Source: QHVT01 sp036387915 (GTDB lineage: Bacteria > Acidobacteriota > Thermoanaerobaculia > Gp7-AA8). From it: a DNA stretch of 6,183 nt. The position numbers were made by a program, and so were the translations under genes. The notes below the pieces were generated by a model. It was not told where the DNA came from. It searched no databases and saw only the letters and a list, made by a program, of their open reading frames with translations. This document shows positions 1 to 5,977 of this stretch, in pieces (positions within the stretch are counted from its first letter, which is position 1; the number at the start of each line of letters is the position of its first letter). Location of the stretch: the NCBI GenBank assembly GCA_036387915.1, contig DASVSV010000401.1:1-6183 (forward strand). Direction: 5' to 3'.

Positions 1-115
1 AGACAGGCGTGCATTCAGGCTAGGCCAATCAGCGCCGCCGGTCGCACCGGCCCGCCGGAGGCCCCACGGTCGTCTCCCTTTTGCATCGGAGCAACGCGTA
101 GACTCCGGCGACCGC
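1..115. other. Leader upstream of the YfhO-like gene, no supported gene
   Basis: No complete gene can be supported here. A small perfect hairpin (CCGGT, loop CGC, ACCGG) lies at 38-50 but has no T tract after it, so it is not a convincing terminator. There is no clear Shine-Dalgarno sequence directly before the ATG at 116; the nearest GGAG is at 88-91, too far away. The reading frame of the downstream gene stays open to the left window edge but has no ATG or GTG codon, and its translation is arginine- and proline-rich, unlike a membrane protein, so it looks non-coding. Confidence 0.5.
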
Positions 116-2467
116 ATGCCCTTTCTTCTCTACGCCGCGACGGCGGTGGTGCTGCTCTGGATCGTGCACCGCTGGATCCGGCCGATCTCGTTGGCGTCGG
201 CTTTGGTGCTGGCCGTGGTGCCGCTCGGGATCGTCGGGCCGGCGCTGGTGACGGGCGGCGTCTACGGGCCGATTGACCACCTCTATCAATACGAGCCGCA
301 CGCGGCACTGGCGGCGCAACACGGCATCGGGCTCGCGTTGAATGCGTCGGCGGTGGACGTGATCTCCGAGTTTTTTCCGTGGCGGCTGGCGGTGCGGGAA
401 TCGTTGCGCCGCGGTGAATGGCCGCTGTGGAATCCGTACAACCTGGCTGGGCATCCGCTGGCGGCCGAGGCGCAGTCGGCGCCGTATTCGCCGTTCACGC
501 TGATCGCCTGCCTGCTGCCGGCGGCGGTGAGCATGTCGTACACCGCGGCCATCGCGTTGTTCGTCGCGGCGCTGGCGGCGTTCCTGCTGGCGCGCGAGCT
601 CGGATGCAGCGAGCCCGCGGCGGTGCTGGCGGGCATCGGCTGGAGCCTTTCGTCCAGCGTCGTCATCTACTCCCAGACGGCAATGGGATTCGCCACGGCG
701 TATCTGCCGCTGCTGCTCGCCGCGACGCGCCGCGTGGTGTGGCAGCCGGGCGTCGCGGCGGCGGCACTGCTCGCGGCCACGCTGGCGCTGACGGCGCTGG
801 CGGGCCATCCGGAGTCGCTCTTTCTGAACGTGCTTGCCGGCTGCGCGTACGGACTGTTCGAGCTCGTTCGCCGCCGCTCCGGCGCTTTGCGTGTCATCGC
901 CACCGCCGCGGGCGCGGGAGTGGTCGCGTTTGCGGTCTGCGCGATTTTTCTGCTGCCGCTGCTGGAGGCGATTCCGCAATCGTTCGAGTACGTGCACATC
1001 AGCGCCACGCAGCATGCCGAGCCGATCTCGATGGCGAAGGTGCTGGCTACGCTGGCGACGAATGTTTTTCCGCACCTGCACGTGCGGACGTGGGAGTCGC
1101 CGCGACTCGGACTGATCGCCGTCGAGACCGCGGCAGTGGGGAGCATCCTGCTGGCGCTCGCGCTGTGCGGCGTCGGGCTGCGGAGGCCGGAGACGTGGTT
1201 CTTCGCCGCGACCGCGCTGGTCGGGATCGTCGTCGGTGCGCGCTGGCCACCGCTGACGAACGCGCTGCGGGCCGTTCCGCTGATGGACATCACGCGACTG
1301 GAGCGGCTCGCCTTCGTTGCGGCCGCGTGTCTGTGCGTGCTCGCCGCATTCGGCTTCGACGCGTTGCTGCGCGCGGCGAATGTGCGGCGTGCGGTGATGA
1401 CGCTCGCGCTCGTGCTGGTGATGCTCGCGGCCGGAACGTGGTGGCTCTCGCGCAACGTGGACCTGGAACCGGCGTCGTACGGGCAGTGGCGGATTCCGGC
1501 GGAGCTGCTGTTCCTCGCGGCCGCCGCGATCGTGCTGGCGCTGCGGCCGCGGACGCGCGTGCTCGTGCCGGCGCTGCTCGGGCTCGTGCTCGGGCAGCGG
1601 CTGTTGTCCGAGTACGACACGTTCCGGACCTATCCGGCCGCGGCCGCGTATCCGCCGCTGGCGATCGTGGAGCCGCTGAAGCAGGTGAAGGAGCCCTTCC
1701 GCGTCGCGGGACGGGGCACGGTGCTGCCGCCGGCGGCTAATACGTTCTACGGCGTGGAAGACCCGCGCGGATACGAGGCGCTCACCTTCGCGCCGTTCAT
1801 GTACACCGAGCCGCTGTGGTGCCGGCGCGAGACGGTCTGGTTCAACCGCATCGACGATCTCTCGCGGCCGTTCCTCTCGTTCCTCAACGTCCGCTTCATC
1901 ATCCAGGACGCGGCCTCCGACGTGCCGACGGGATGGCGTGCGTTGCGCGTGGAGGGCGGCATGTCGCTGCTCGAGAACGAGCGCGTGATTGAGCGCGCCT
2001 TCGTGCCGCGGCAGGTCGCGCTCACCCAGATGACGGCCGAGGAGGCGGTGCAGCGGATGGAGTCCGTCACCGACTTTCGCGACATCGCCTGGATCAACAC
2101 CGAAGACACGAACGGAGTCCGCGACAACGGACCAGGACGCGTCACCCTGACCTCGCGCCGCCTCGGCGGCGAATACGAGCTCGTCGCCGACATGCAGCGC
2201 GCCGGCTGGCTGGTGGTCTCCGACATCGCCTGGAAAGGCTGGCAGGCCACGATCGACGGACGCGCCACGCCGGTCCACCGCGCGAACACGGCCTTCGTGT
2301 CCGTGTTCGTCCCGGAGGGGCGTCATGCGGTGCGGCTGCTGTATCGACCCTGGTCGTTCGTGATCGGCGCGTGGATCAGTTTCGTTGCGCTTGTGGGGAT
2401 TGCCTTCGTGATGGTGAAACGCAGGATGCGGCGGCGGCCCGCCCACCCCGCCCGAGGGGCGGGCTGA
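116..2467 (+). CDS. YfhO-family polytopic inner-membrane protein, GT-C glycosyltransferase-like
   Basis: This predicted 783-residue integral membrane protein resembles the YfhO family, whose members are large membrane proteins linked to glycosylation of cell-surface polymers and related in fold to GT-C glycosyltransferases. The product starts directly in a hydrophobic segment (residues 1-18). Further hydrophobic segments lie at about 24-45, 141-161, 165-185, 212-230, 261-283, 333-355, 361-376, 396-415, 425-444, 461-497 and a last one at 746-768. The loop after segment 2 holds the family-like pattern EFFPWR (85-90) then PLWNPYNLAGHPL (103-115). A soluble region of about 250 residues (500-745) follows, ending in the typical W-K-G-W-x-A-x-I-D-G, A-N-T-A and V-P-E-G-R-H-x-V-R signatures (706-740). 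The ATG at 116 lacks a good ribosome site but fits the membrane topology. The basic tail KRRMRRRP is followed by residues encoded by the adjoining repeat, which also gives the TGA stop. Family assignment is good; the substrate is unknown. Confidence 0.85.
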   Translation: MPFLLYAATAVVLLWIVHRWIRPISLASALVLAVVPLGIVGPALVTGGVYGPIDHLYQYEPHAALAAQHGIGLALNASAVDVISEFFPWRLAVRESLRRGEWPLWNPYNLAGHPLAAEAQSAPYSPFTLIACLLPAAVSMSYTAAIALFVAALAAFLLARELGCSEPAAVLAGIGWSLSSSVVIYSQTAMGFATAYLPLLLAATRRVVWQPGVAAAALLAATLALTALAGHPESLFLNVLAGCAYGLFELVRRRSGALRVIATAAGAGVVAFAVCAIFLLPLLEAIPQSFEYVHISATQHAEPISMAKVLATLATNVFPHLHVRTWESPRLGLIAVETAAVGSILLALALCGVGLRRPETWFFAATALVGIVVGARWPPLTNALRAVPLMDITRLERLAFVAAACLCVLAAFGFDALLRAANVRRAVMTLALVLVMLAAGTWWLSRNVDLEPASYGQWRIPAELLFLAAAAIVLALRPRTRVLVPALLGLVLGQRLLSEYDTFRTYPAAAAYPPLAIVEPLKQVKEPFRVAGRGTVLPPAANTFYGVEDPRGYEALTFAPFMYTEPLWCRRETVWFNRIDDLSRPFLSFLNVRFIIQDAASDVPTGWRALRVEGGMSLLENERVIERAFVPRQVALTQMTAEEAVQRMESVTDFRDIAWINTEDTNGVRDNGPGRVTLTSRRLGGEYELVADMQRAGWLVVSDIAWKGWQATIDGRATPVHRANTAFVSVFVPEGRHAVRLLYRPWSFVIGAWISFVALVGIAFVMVKRRMRRRPAHPARGAG
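2447..2463. other. GC-rich stem-loop at the end of the YfhO-like gene
   Basis: CCCGCCC (2447-2453), loop GAG, GGGCGGG (2457-2463) forms a perfect 7-bp stem just before the TGA stop at 2465. No T tract follows, so it is not a canonical intrinsic terminator. It could still slow polymerase or protect the 3' end of the mRNA. It partly overlaps the left arm of the first repeat unit, so the two folds would compete. Confidence 0.35.
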
Positions 2468-2596
2468 AGCCGCGCCCTACGTTTCCACGGGTGTCGTGAC
2501 TTGGGCATGCTTTCGTCGCGACTCGCAGTTCCGCGGGTTTGCGCGCTCGGTTGCACTCGCGCAGCGTGAGCCGAACGTAGGACGTGGCTTCAGCCC
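2461..2596. repeat. Palindrome-ended element, copy 1 (23-base inverted repeats)
   Basis: The left arm at 2461-2483 begins GGGCTGAAGCCGCGCCC and the right arm at 2574-2596 ends GGCTTCAGCCC. They are inverted repeats agreeing at 21 of 23 positions, separated by a 90-base core. As RNA or single-stranded DNA this would form a long hairpin. The core has an additional small stem, TGCGCG with CGCGCA. The GGGCTGAAGCC/GGCTTCAGCCC ends resemble REP-type extragenic palindromes spread through many GC-rich genomes; that comparison is from memory, not from a search. No transposase is present in the window. Confidence 0.88.
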
Positions 2597-2602
2597 GTCC
2601 AG

Positions 2603-2614
2603 AGCGTGCACGCT
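2603..2614. repeat. Perfect 12-base palindrome in spacer 1
   Basis: AGCGTGCACGCT reads the same on both strands. It lies seven bases after the right arm of copy 1, in the 47-base spacer. It is intact in the second spacer as well. It could be a binding site for a dimeric protein or simply part of the repeat; nothing else supports a function. Confidence 0.6.
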
Positions 2615-2643
2615 GCGCGGAGGGTGAGGCGCACGAGGGGGGC

Positions 2644-2779
2644 GGGCTGAAGCCGCGCCCTACGTTTCCACGTGTGTCGTGACTTGGTCATGCGTTCGTC
2701 GCGACTCGCAGTTCCGCGGGTTTGCGCGCTCGGTTGCAGTCGCGCAGCGTGAGCCGAACGTAGGACGTGGCTTCAGCCC
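2644..2779. repeat. Palindrome-ended element, copy 2 (23-base inverted repeats)
   Basis: This second copy of the 136-base element has its left arm at 2644-2666 and right arm at 2757-2779, again agreeing at 21 of 23 positions. Both arms are identical to those of copy 1; four of the five differences between the units fall in the core and one in the spacer after the right arm. Conserved arms with a drifting interior fit selection on the folded ends, though five changes are too few to prove it. Copies 1 and 2 are separated by a 47-base spacer. Confidence 0.88.
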
Positions 2780-2785
2780 GTCCAG

Positions 2786-2797
2786 AGCGTGCACGCT
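2786..2797. repeat. Perfect 12-base palindrome in spacer 2
   Basis: This is the second copy of AGCGTGCACGCT, seven bases after the right arm of element copy 2, at exactly the same offset as in unit 1. The following spacer contains the G-rich run GAGGGGGGCGGG that leads into the truncated third unit. Confidence 0.6.
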
Positions 2798-2867
2798 GCG
2801 CGAAGGGTGAGGCGCACGAGGGGGGCGGGCTGTCGCGAGGCGTCCTATTCTCTTTTGATCAGCCGCG

Positions 2868-3974
2868 TTACCGGTACTTGTTGCCGCCGGTGTTGAAGAC
2901 GACGACCGTCTCGTCGGGCGAGAGGACGCCGCGGGCGAGCAGCTCCTGGTGCGCGAGCCAGGCGGCGCCCGTTTCGGGGCCGGCGTCGATTCCTTCGGTG
3001 CGGCGGAGGTCGGCGGCGGCGGGCTCGATGCGGGATTCTTCGACGGCGATTGCGCCTCCGCCGGAGTCGCGGAGGGCGGTGAGCATCAGGCGGTCGCCGA
3101 CGGCGCGGGGGACGCGCAGTCCCCAGGCAGTGGTGCGGGGCGATTCCCATTCGGGGGCGGTCTCGAGGTGCTGGTCGAAGGCGCGGACGATCGGGGCGCA
3201 GCCGCTCGACTGCACGCTGAACATGCGCGGGCGTTTCGCGTCGATCCAGCCGAGGCGCTCCATTTCGTCGAAGGCCTTCCACATCCCGATCAGGCCCGTG
3301 CCGCCGCCGGTGGGGTAGAGGATCACGTCCGGGAGGCGGCCGAGATCCTCGAGGAGCTCGTAGCCCATGATCTTCTTTCCCTCGACGCGATACGGCTCCT
3401 TGAGCGTCGAGAGATCGAAGCCGCCGTTCTCCTTGATGAACTGCTGGACGCGTTTCGCGGCGTCGGTGATCACACCTTCGACGAGCTCCACCTGCGCGCC
3501 GTAGTCGCGGCATTCGTCGACGATCGACGCGGGCGTGTCTTTCGGCATGGCCACGAACACCGGCAGTCCCGCGCGGGCTCCGTATGCCGAGAGTGCGGCG
3601 CCGGCGTTGCCGGCGGTGGGCGCGGCGAGACTCTGCGCGCCGAGCTTTTTCGCCATCGTCACGGCCGCGGCCATGCCGCGCGACTTGAACGAGCGCGTCG
3701 GGTTCTTCGACTCGTCTTTGAGCCAGACGTTGCGCCGCGTGCGTGAGGGGAGGAGCGGGGTGATGCCTTCGCCGAGAGTGACGATCTCGCTTTCGTCGTC
3801 GATGGGAAGGACGAACGAGTAGCGCCACATGTCAGGGCGGAGGAAGCTGACGCGCGGCGTACCGCGCGTCAGCTCGTAATGCACGAGGATGGGAGCGCTG
3901 CAGTTTGGGCAGAGGTTGTAAAGCGCGTCGATGGGCGACTGCCAATCGCAGCGCGAGCACCTCAGCGACTTCAC
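2868..3974 (-). CDS. thrC: Threonine synthase family PLP-dependent enzyme
   Basis: This 368-residue fold-type II PLP enzyme matches the threonine synthase family, which converts O-phosphohomoserine to threonine in the cytoplasm. An N-terminal zinc-ribbon-like site has CSRC (C6, C9) and CPNC (C22, C25). The PLP-binding lysine is K97 in KNPTRSFKSRG, the substrate/cofactor loop is TAGNAGA (120-126), the PLP-phosphate loop is PTGGGTG (221-227), and the C-terminus has NTGGNKY near the pyridine side. The start is GTG at 3974-3972, overlapping the stop of the upstream lipoprotein gene (GTGA, four bases). No strong ribosome site precedes it, so coupling by reinitiation is likely. The classical motif is G-S-F-K-D-R-G; here R-S-F-K-S-R-G replaces the aspartate. 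That variant occurs in threonine-synthase-like paralogs, so the substrate is less certain than the family. No other threonine-pathway gene is in the window. The TAA stop at 2868 is 36 bases from the repeat array and no classical terminator is visible. Confidence 0.88.
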   Translation of the reverse strand: MKSLRCSRCDWQSPIDALYNLCPNCSAPILVHYELTRGTPRVSFLRPDMWRYSFVLPIDDESEIVTLGEGITPLLPSRTRRNVWLKDESKNPTRSFKSRGMAAAVTMAKKLGAQSLAAPTAGNAGAALSAYGARAGLPVFVAMPKDTPASIVDECRDYGAQVELVEGVITDAAKRVQQFIKENGGFDLSTLKEPYRVEGKKIMGYELLEDLGRLPDVILYPTGGGTGLIGMWKAFDEMERLGWIDAKRPRMFSVQSSGCAPIVRAFDQHLETAPEWESPRTTAWGLRVPRAVGDRLMLTALRDSGGGAIAVEESRIEPAAADLRRTEGIDAGPETGAAWLAHQELLARGVLSPDETVVVFNTGGNKYR

Positions 3975-4723
3975 TGCTGCTTGCTCAACTTCTCGAGATC
4001 GGTCATCGCCTTCTGCGCCTCGCCCGGCTTCTCCTCGTACTTTGACATCTCGTGGGCGAACGCATTCAGAGCGCCCTCATACTTCGAGAGGAGCTGCTTG
4101 TTGTGCGCGACGGCCGGATCCTGGTCCTGCTGCGCGGTCATCTCCTGCTTCGACTTGTCGTAGCCGGCCATGACGTCGGCGTAGAGCTTCTTGGTCTGCT
4201 CGTCCTTGGCTTCTTCGTGCGCCTTCTTGGCCTCGGCGTAAGCCTTGTCGAAGTTCTGCTGCATGGCGTTGCTGAACTGCTCGGCCATCTGCGCGGTCGA
4301 CGCGGCCAGGATCTGCTGCTTGACCCAGAGGTACTCCTGCGTGTTGTAGCCGAGGTCCTTCGCGGCGCGGATGTCGGCGGTGAGGAAGTCCGCGGCCGAG
4401 CCGAGGGCCTTCATCCCTTCCATGAATCCGCCGAGGGACTTGTCCTTCTTTTCGGCGTTCTCGGCGTGGGCCTTCATCTCGGCCTTGGCCACTTCGGCGA
4501 TCTTCTTCTCGTGCTCGCGCACCTTGAGGTACATCTGCACCTGCGCCTCGGCCAGACGTCCGTCGGCGGGCGGCGTGTATTCGTCCTCGGCCACCTCTTT
4601 CATCAGGTCGGTCGTACCGCGCTTGTCGAGGTCCTTCGAGATGTCGGCCTTGTCGGCCAGCTCTTTGGCTTTGCAGCCGGCGAGCGCGAGCGAGAGGCAC
4701 AGCATGAGTGTGAGAGAGCGCAT
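3971..4723 (-). CDS. Predicted lysine/glutamate-rich coiled-coil lipoprotein of unknown function
   Basis: I do not recognise a named family for this 250-residue protein. It begins MRSLTLML with a short hydrophobic signal ending in a lipobox L-A-G-C (residues 14-17), so C17 should be lipidated and the protein exported to the periplasmic side of a membrane; K18 follows the cysteine. The mature part is highly charged and mostly helical, with heptad-like stretches at about 57-95 and 145-200. A distinctive segment DLGYNTQEYLWVKQQIL lies at 123-139, and PPADGRLAEAQVQMYLKV at 51-68 looks conserved in style. No enzyme motif is visible. The ATG start at 4723 has a GGAGGA ribosome site ten bases upstream. 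Its gene end overlaps the start of the threonine-synthase-like gene, and it lies 78 bases downstream of the MglA-like gene on the same strand. A structural, chaperone-like or envelope role is possible but not shown. Confidence 0.82.
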   Translation of the reverse strand: MRSLTLMLCLSLALAGCKAKELADKADISKDLDKRGTTDLMKEVAEDEYTPPADGRLAEAQVQMYLKVREHEKKIAEVAKAEMKAHAENAEKKDKSLGGFMEGMKALGSAADFLTADIRAAKDLGYNTQEYLWVKQQILAASTAQMAEQFSNAMQQNFDKAYAEAKKAHEEAKDEQTKKLYADVMAGYDKSKQEMTAQQDQDPAVAHNKQLLSKYEGALNAFAHEMSKYEEKPGEAQKAMTDLEKLSKQQ

Positions 4724-4733
4724 GGGTTCCTAG

Positions 4734-4739
4734 TCCTCC
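4734..4739 (-). promoter_or_regulatory. Ribosome binding site of the lipoprotein gene
   Basis: On the minus strand this reads GGAGGA, with ten bases between it and the ATG at 4723. It is the clearest Shine-Dalgarno sequence in the window and fixes the lipoprotein start. Confidence 0.7.
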
Positions 4740-4757
4740 GATTGGTGTAGGGGCGAA

Positions 4758-4763
4758 ATTGTA
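4758..4763 (-). promoter_or_regulatory. Candidate -10 element for the lipoprotein/threonine-synthase-like pair
   Basis: On the minus strand this reads TACAAT, one mismatch from TATAAT, in the 78-base gap between the MglA-like and lipoprotein genes. It would start transcription near 4751 and give a leader of about 28 bases containing the GGAGGA site. No convincing -35 hexamer is present at 16-18 bases, so the two downstream genes may have their own weak promoter or be read through from the GTPase gene. Confidence 0.4.
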
Positions 4764-4801
4764 CGCGAGTGTGCCGGGCAGAACGTGACGCGGAGCACGC
4801 T

Positions 4802-5941
4802 CTATTCGAGCTGAGCACTGACGCGGGCACGCAAATCGTCGAGCTCCCGCAGAATCGACTCCAGCGCGATCTGCCGGACCTGCAGTTTCTGCTCGAGCGA
4901 GGCGATCTGCGCTTCCAGCTCGGCGACGCGCGCGCCGGCGTACGCGGCCGGCGATGATTCGGGCTCTGGCTCGTCCATCACCGCCACGGCGACCGCCGAG
5001 TCGAGGACCAGCTCTTCCGCGCCGAGCTCCTCGACGTCGTCGTCCGCGGCCGGAAAGGCCATGTCATCCGTCACCGGCACGGCCACGTCACCCGAGATCG
5101 TCGCGGGGCGGGAGCGTCCCTCGGCCAGCAGTTGATCGAGCGAGACCTCTTCCGCCTTTTCGTAGTCGTCTTCGACGGTCGAGTCGGGGAAGGGAACGGA
5201 GTCGGCGAAGGGATTCGGTGCCTCGGACAGCGGCTCGTTGTCCATCAGCGCCAGCGGCTCCGGATCGGGCTCCGGCGCGGGCTTCACTTCGACCTTCGGC
5301 GAGACCGCCGGGACCGCGCCCGACTTGCGCGTCGGCATCACGTCGCCCTTGCCCTTGAGGCGGGTGAAGAGATGTTTGGCGGTGATCTTCGAGATCAGAC
5401 GGAACGTCTCCATCACGCCGTTGCCCTTGAGGGCCGAGGCCTCGGTGTACGGATAGCCTTCAAAGCCGAGGCGCTCCTGCAGCTCTTCGACCGGGAGCAC
5501 GCCGGGGAGATCGCGCTTGTTGAACTGCACGACCAGCGGCGTGTCGTTCGGGTCGATCTGATTTTCCTCGAGGTTGTCCATCAGGTTGGCGAACGACTCG
5601 CGGTTCGCCTCGACCATGGCCGGCTGCGAATCGGCGACGAAGACGACCGAGTCCGCACCCTTCAGCACGAGCTTGCGGGTCTCGTTGTAGAAGACCTGGC
5701 CGGGGACGGTGTAGAGCTGGATCTTGAGGTTGAACGGGCCGACTTTGCCGATGTCGACCGGGAGCAGGTCGAAGAAGAGCGTGCGGTCGGTCTTCGTGGC
5801 CAGCGACAGCATCTTCCCTTTCGACTTCGGGTCGAGCTTGTCGAAGATGACCATCAGGTTCGTCGTCTTGCCGCAGAGGCCGGGACCGTAATAGACGATC
5901 TTCGCGGTCATCTCGCGGGTGGCGTGATTGAAGAGGACCAT
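4802..5941 (-). CDS. mglA: MglA-like Ras-superfamily GTPase with C-terminal linker and coiled coil
   Basis: The first ~195 of 379 residues match MglA, the small GTPase that sets leading-pole polarity and motility in Myxococcus. Seen here: P-loop GPGLCGKTT (19-27), switch I region TDRT (51-54), switch II TVPGQ (78-82), NKRD (141-144) and SAL (169-171). Spacing matches M. xanthus MglA position for position as I recall it, with R53 and Q82 being the residues important for GTP hydrolysis there. After residue 195 come a Pro/Glu/Asp-rich linker (196-334) and a predicted coiled coil (about 335-379, AELEAQIASLEQKLQ..). The usual family protein ends near residue 195, so this extension of about 180 residues is unusual. 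I chose the ATG at 5941 because it aligns with the family N-terminus. An ATG at 5965 adds eight residues and has a GGTGG-like ribosome site, so it is a real alternative. Opening the frame further upstream would run through the divergent Smr gene. No MglB/Roadblock partner is adjacent in the window. Confidence 0.9.
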   Translation of the reverse strand: MVLFNHATREMTAKIVYYGPGLCGKTTNLMVIFDKLDPKSKGKMLSLATKTDRTLFFDLLPVDIGKVGPFNLKIQLYTVPGQVFYNETRKLVLKGADSVVFVADSQPAMVEANRESFANLMDNLEENQIDPNDTPLVVQFNKRDLPGVLPVEELQERLGFEGYPYTEASALKGNGVMETFRLISKITAKHLFTRLKGKGDVMPTRKSGAVPAVSPKVEVKPAPEPDPEPLALMDNEPLSEAPNPFADSVPFPDSTVEDDYEKAEEVSLDQLLAEGRSRPATISGDVAVPVTDDMAFPAADDDVEELGAEELVLDSAVAVAVMDEPEPESSPAAYAGARVAELEAQIASLEQKLQVRQIALESILRELDDLRARVSAQLE

Positions 5942-5952
5942 GGGCGGCCGGA

Positions 5953-5970
5953 AGTATAACGCCATAGAAT
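5953..5970. promoter_or_regulatory. Overlapping divergent -10-like elements between GTPase and Smr genes
   Basis: Leftward, the minus strand reads TATACT (5958 to 5953), which would start transcription near 5946, five bases before the GTPase ATG at 5941. Rightward, the plus strand reads TATAAC (5955-5960) and TAGAAT (5965-5970), which would start near 5967 and 5977, eleven and one bases before the GTG at 5978. The leftward and first rightward hexamers share four bases. No good -35 hexamers are visible. If used, these promoters would give very short or leaderless transcripts, in keeping with the weak ribosome sites of both genes. Confidence 0.4.
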
Positions 5971-5977
5971 CCACCGC

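Larger units (their letters stand above)
2461..2832. repeat. Tandem duplication, 183-bp unit, two full copies plus a 6-base stub
   Basis: Unit 1 covers 2461-2643, unit 2 covers 2644-2826, and a third unit starts at 2827 (GGGCTG) but diverges after 2832. The two full units align without gaps and differ at five positions: 2490 G/T, 2505 G/T, 2511 T/G, 2556 C/G and 2620 G/A (unit 1/unit 2), so 178 of 183 bases agree. The array fills nearly the whole gap between the convergent YfhO-like and threonine-synthase-like genes. Short homology (CGAGGGG..CGGGCTG) at both outer borders fits duplication by slippage or unequal recombination. No plausible protein is encoded: the frames through it are arginine/serine-rich and show no domain. 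The function is unknown; likely candidates are a dispersed REP-like or MITE-like element, or a bidirectional transcription barrier. Confidence 0.93.

Noticed and set aside
38..50. Hairpin CCGGT-CGC-ACCGG as a terminator of an upstream gene
   Set aside because: Only five base pairs and no T tract; no upstream gene can be confirmed in the window.
29..2446. An 805-codon open frame on the minus strand opposite the YfhO-like gene
   Set aside because: Its translation is an R/H/Q/E-rich string without domains or membrane segments, typical of an antisense frame opposite a strongly GC-biased gene. The plus strand has clear family motifs.
2608..2649. G-quadruplex in the G-rich spacer
   Set aside because: G tracts are present (GGG, GGGGGG, GGG) but unevenly spaced with long loops, so the evidence is too weak.
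2461..2832. CRISPR array
   Set aside because: The unit is 183 bases with almost identical interiors, not short repeats with unique spacers, and no cas gene is present.
2833..2867. Intrinsic terminator after the threonine-synthase-like gene
   Set aside because: Only a TGATCA palindrome is seen, with no GC stem followed by a T tract on the minus strand.
2767..3318. A plus-strand open frame running from the repeat into the threonine-synthase-like gene
   Set aside because: Serine/arginine/proline-rich translation with no recognisable domain, antisense to a well-supported gene for most of its length.
2845..3828. A 327-codon minus-strand frame overlapping the threonine-synthase-like gene
   Set aside because: Arginine- and histidine-rich low-complexity translation in another frame of the same strand; the overlapping frame carries all PLP-enzyme motifs.
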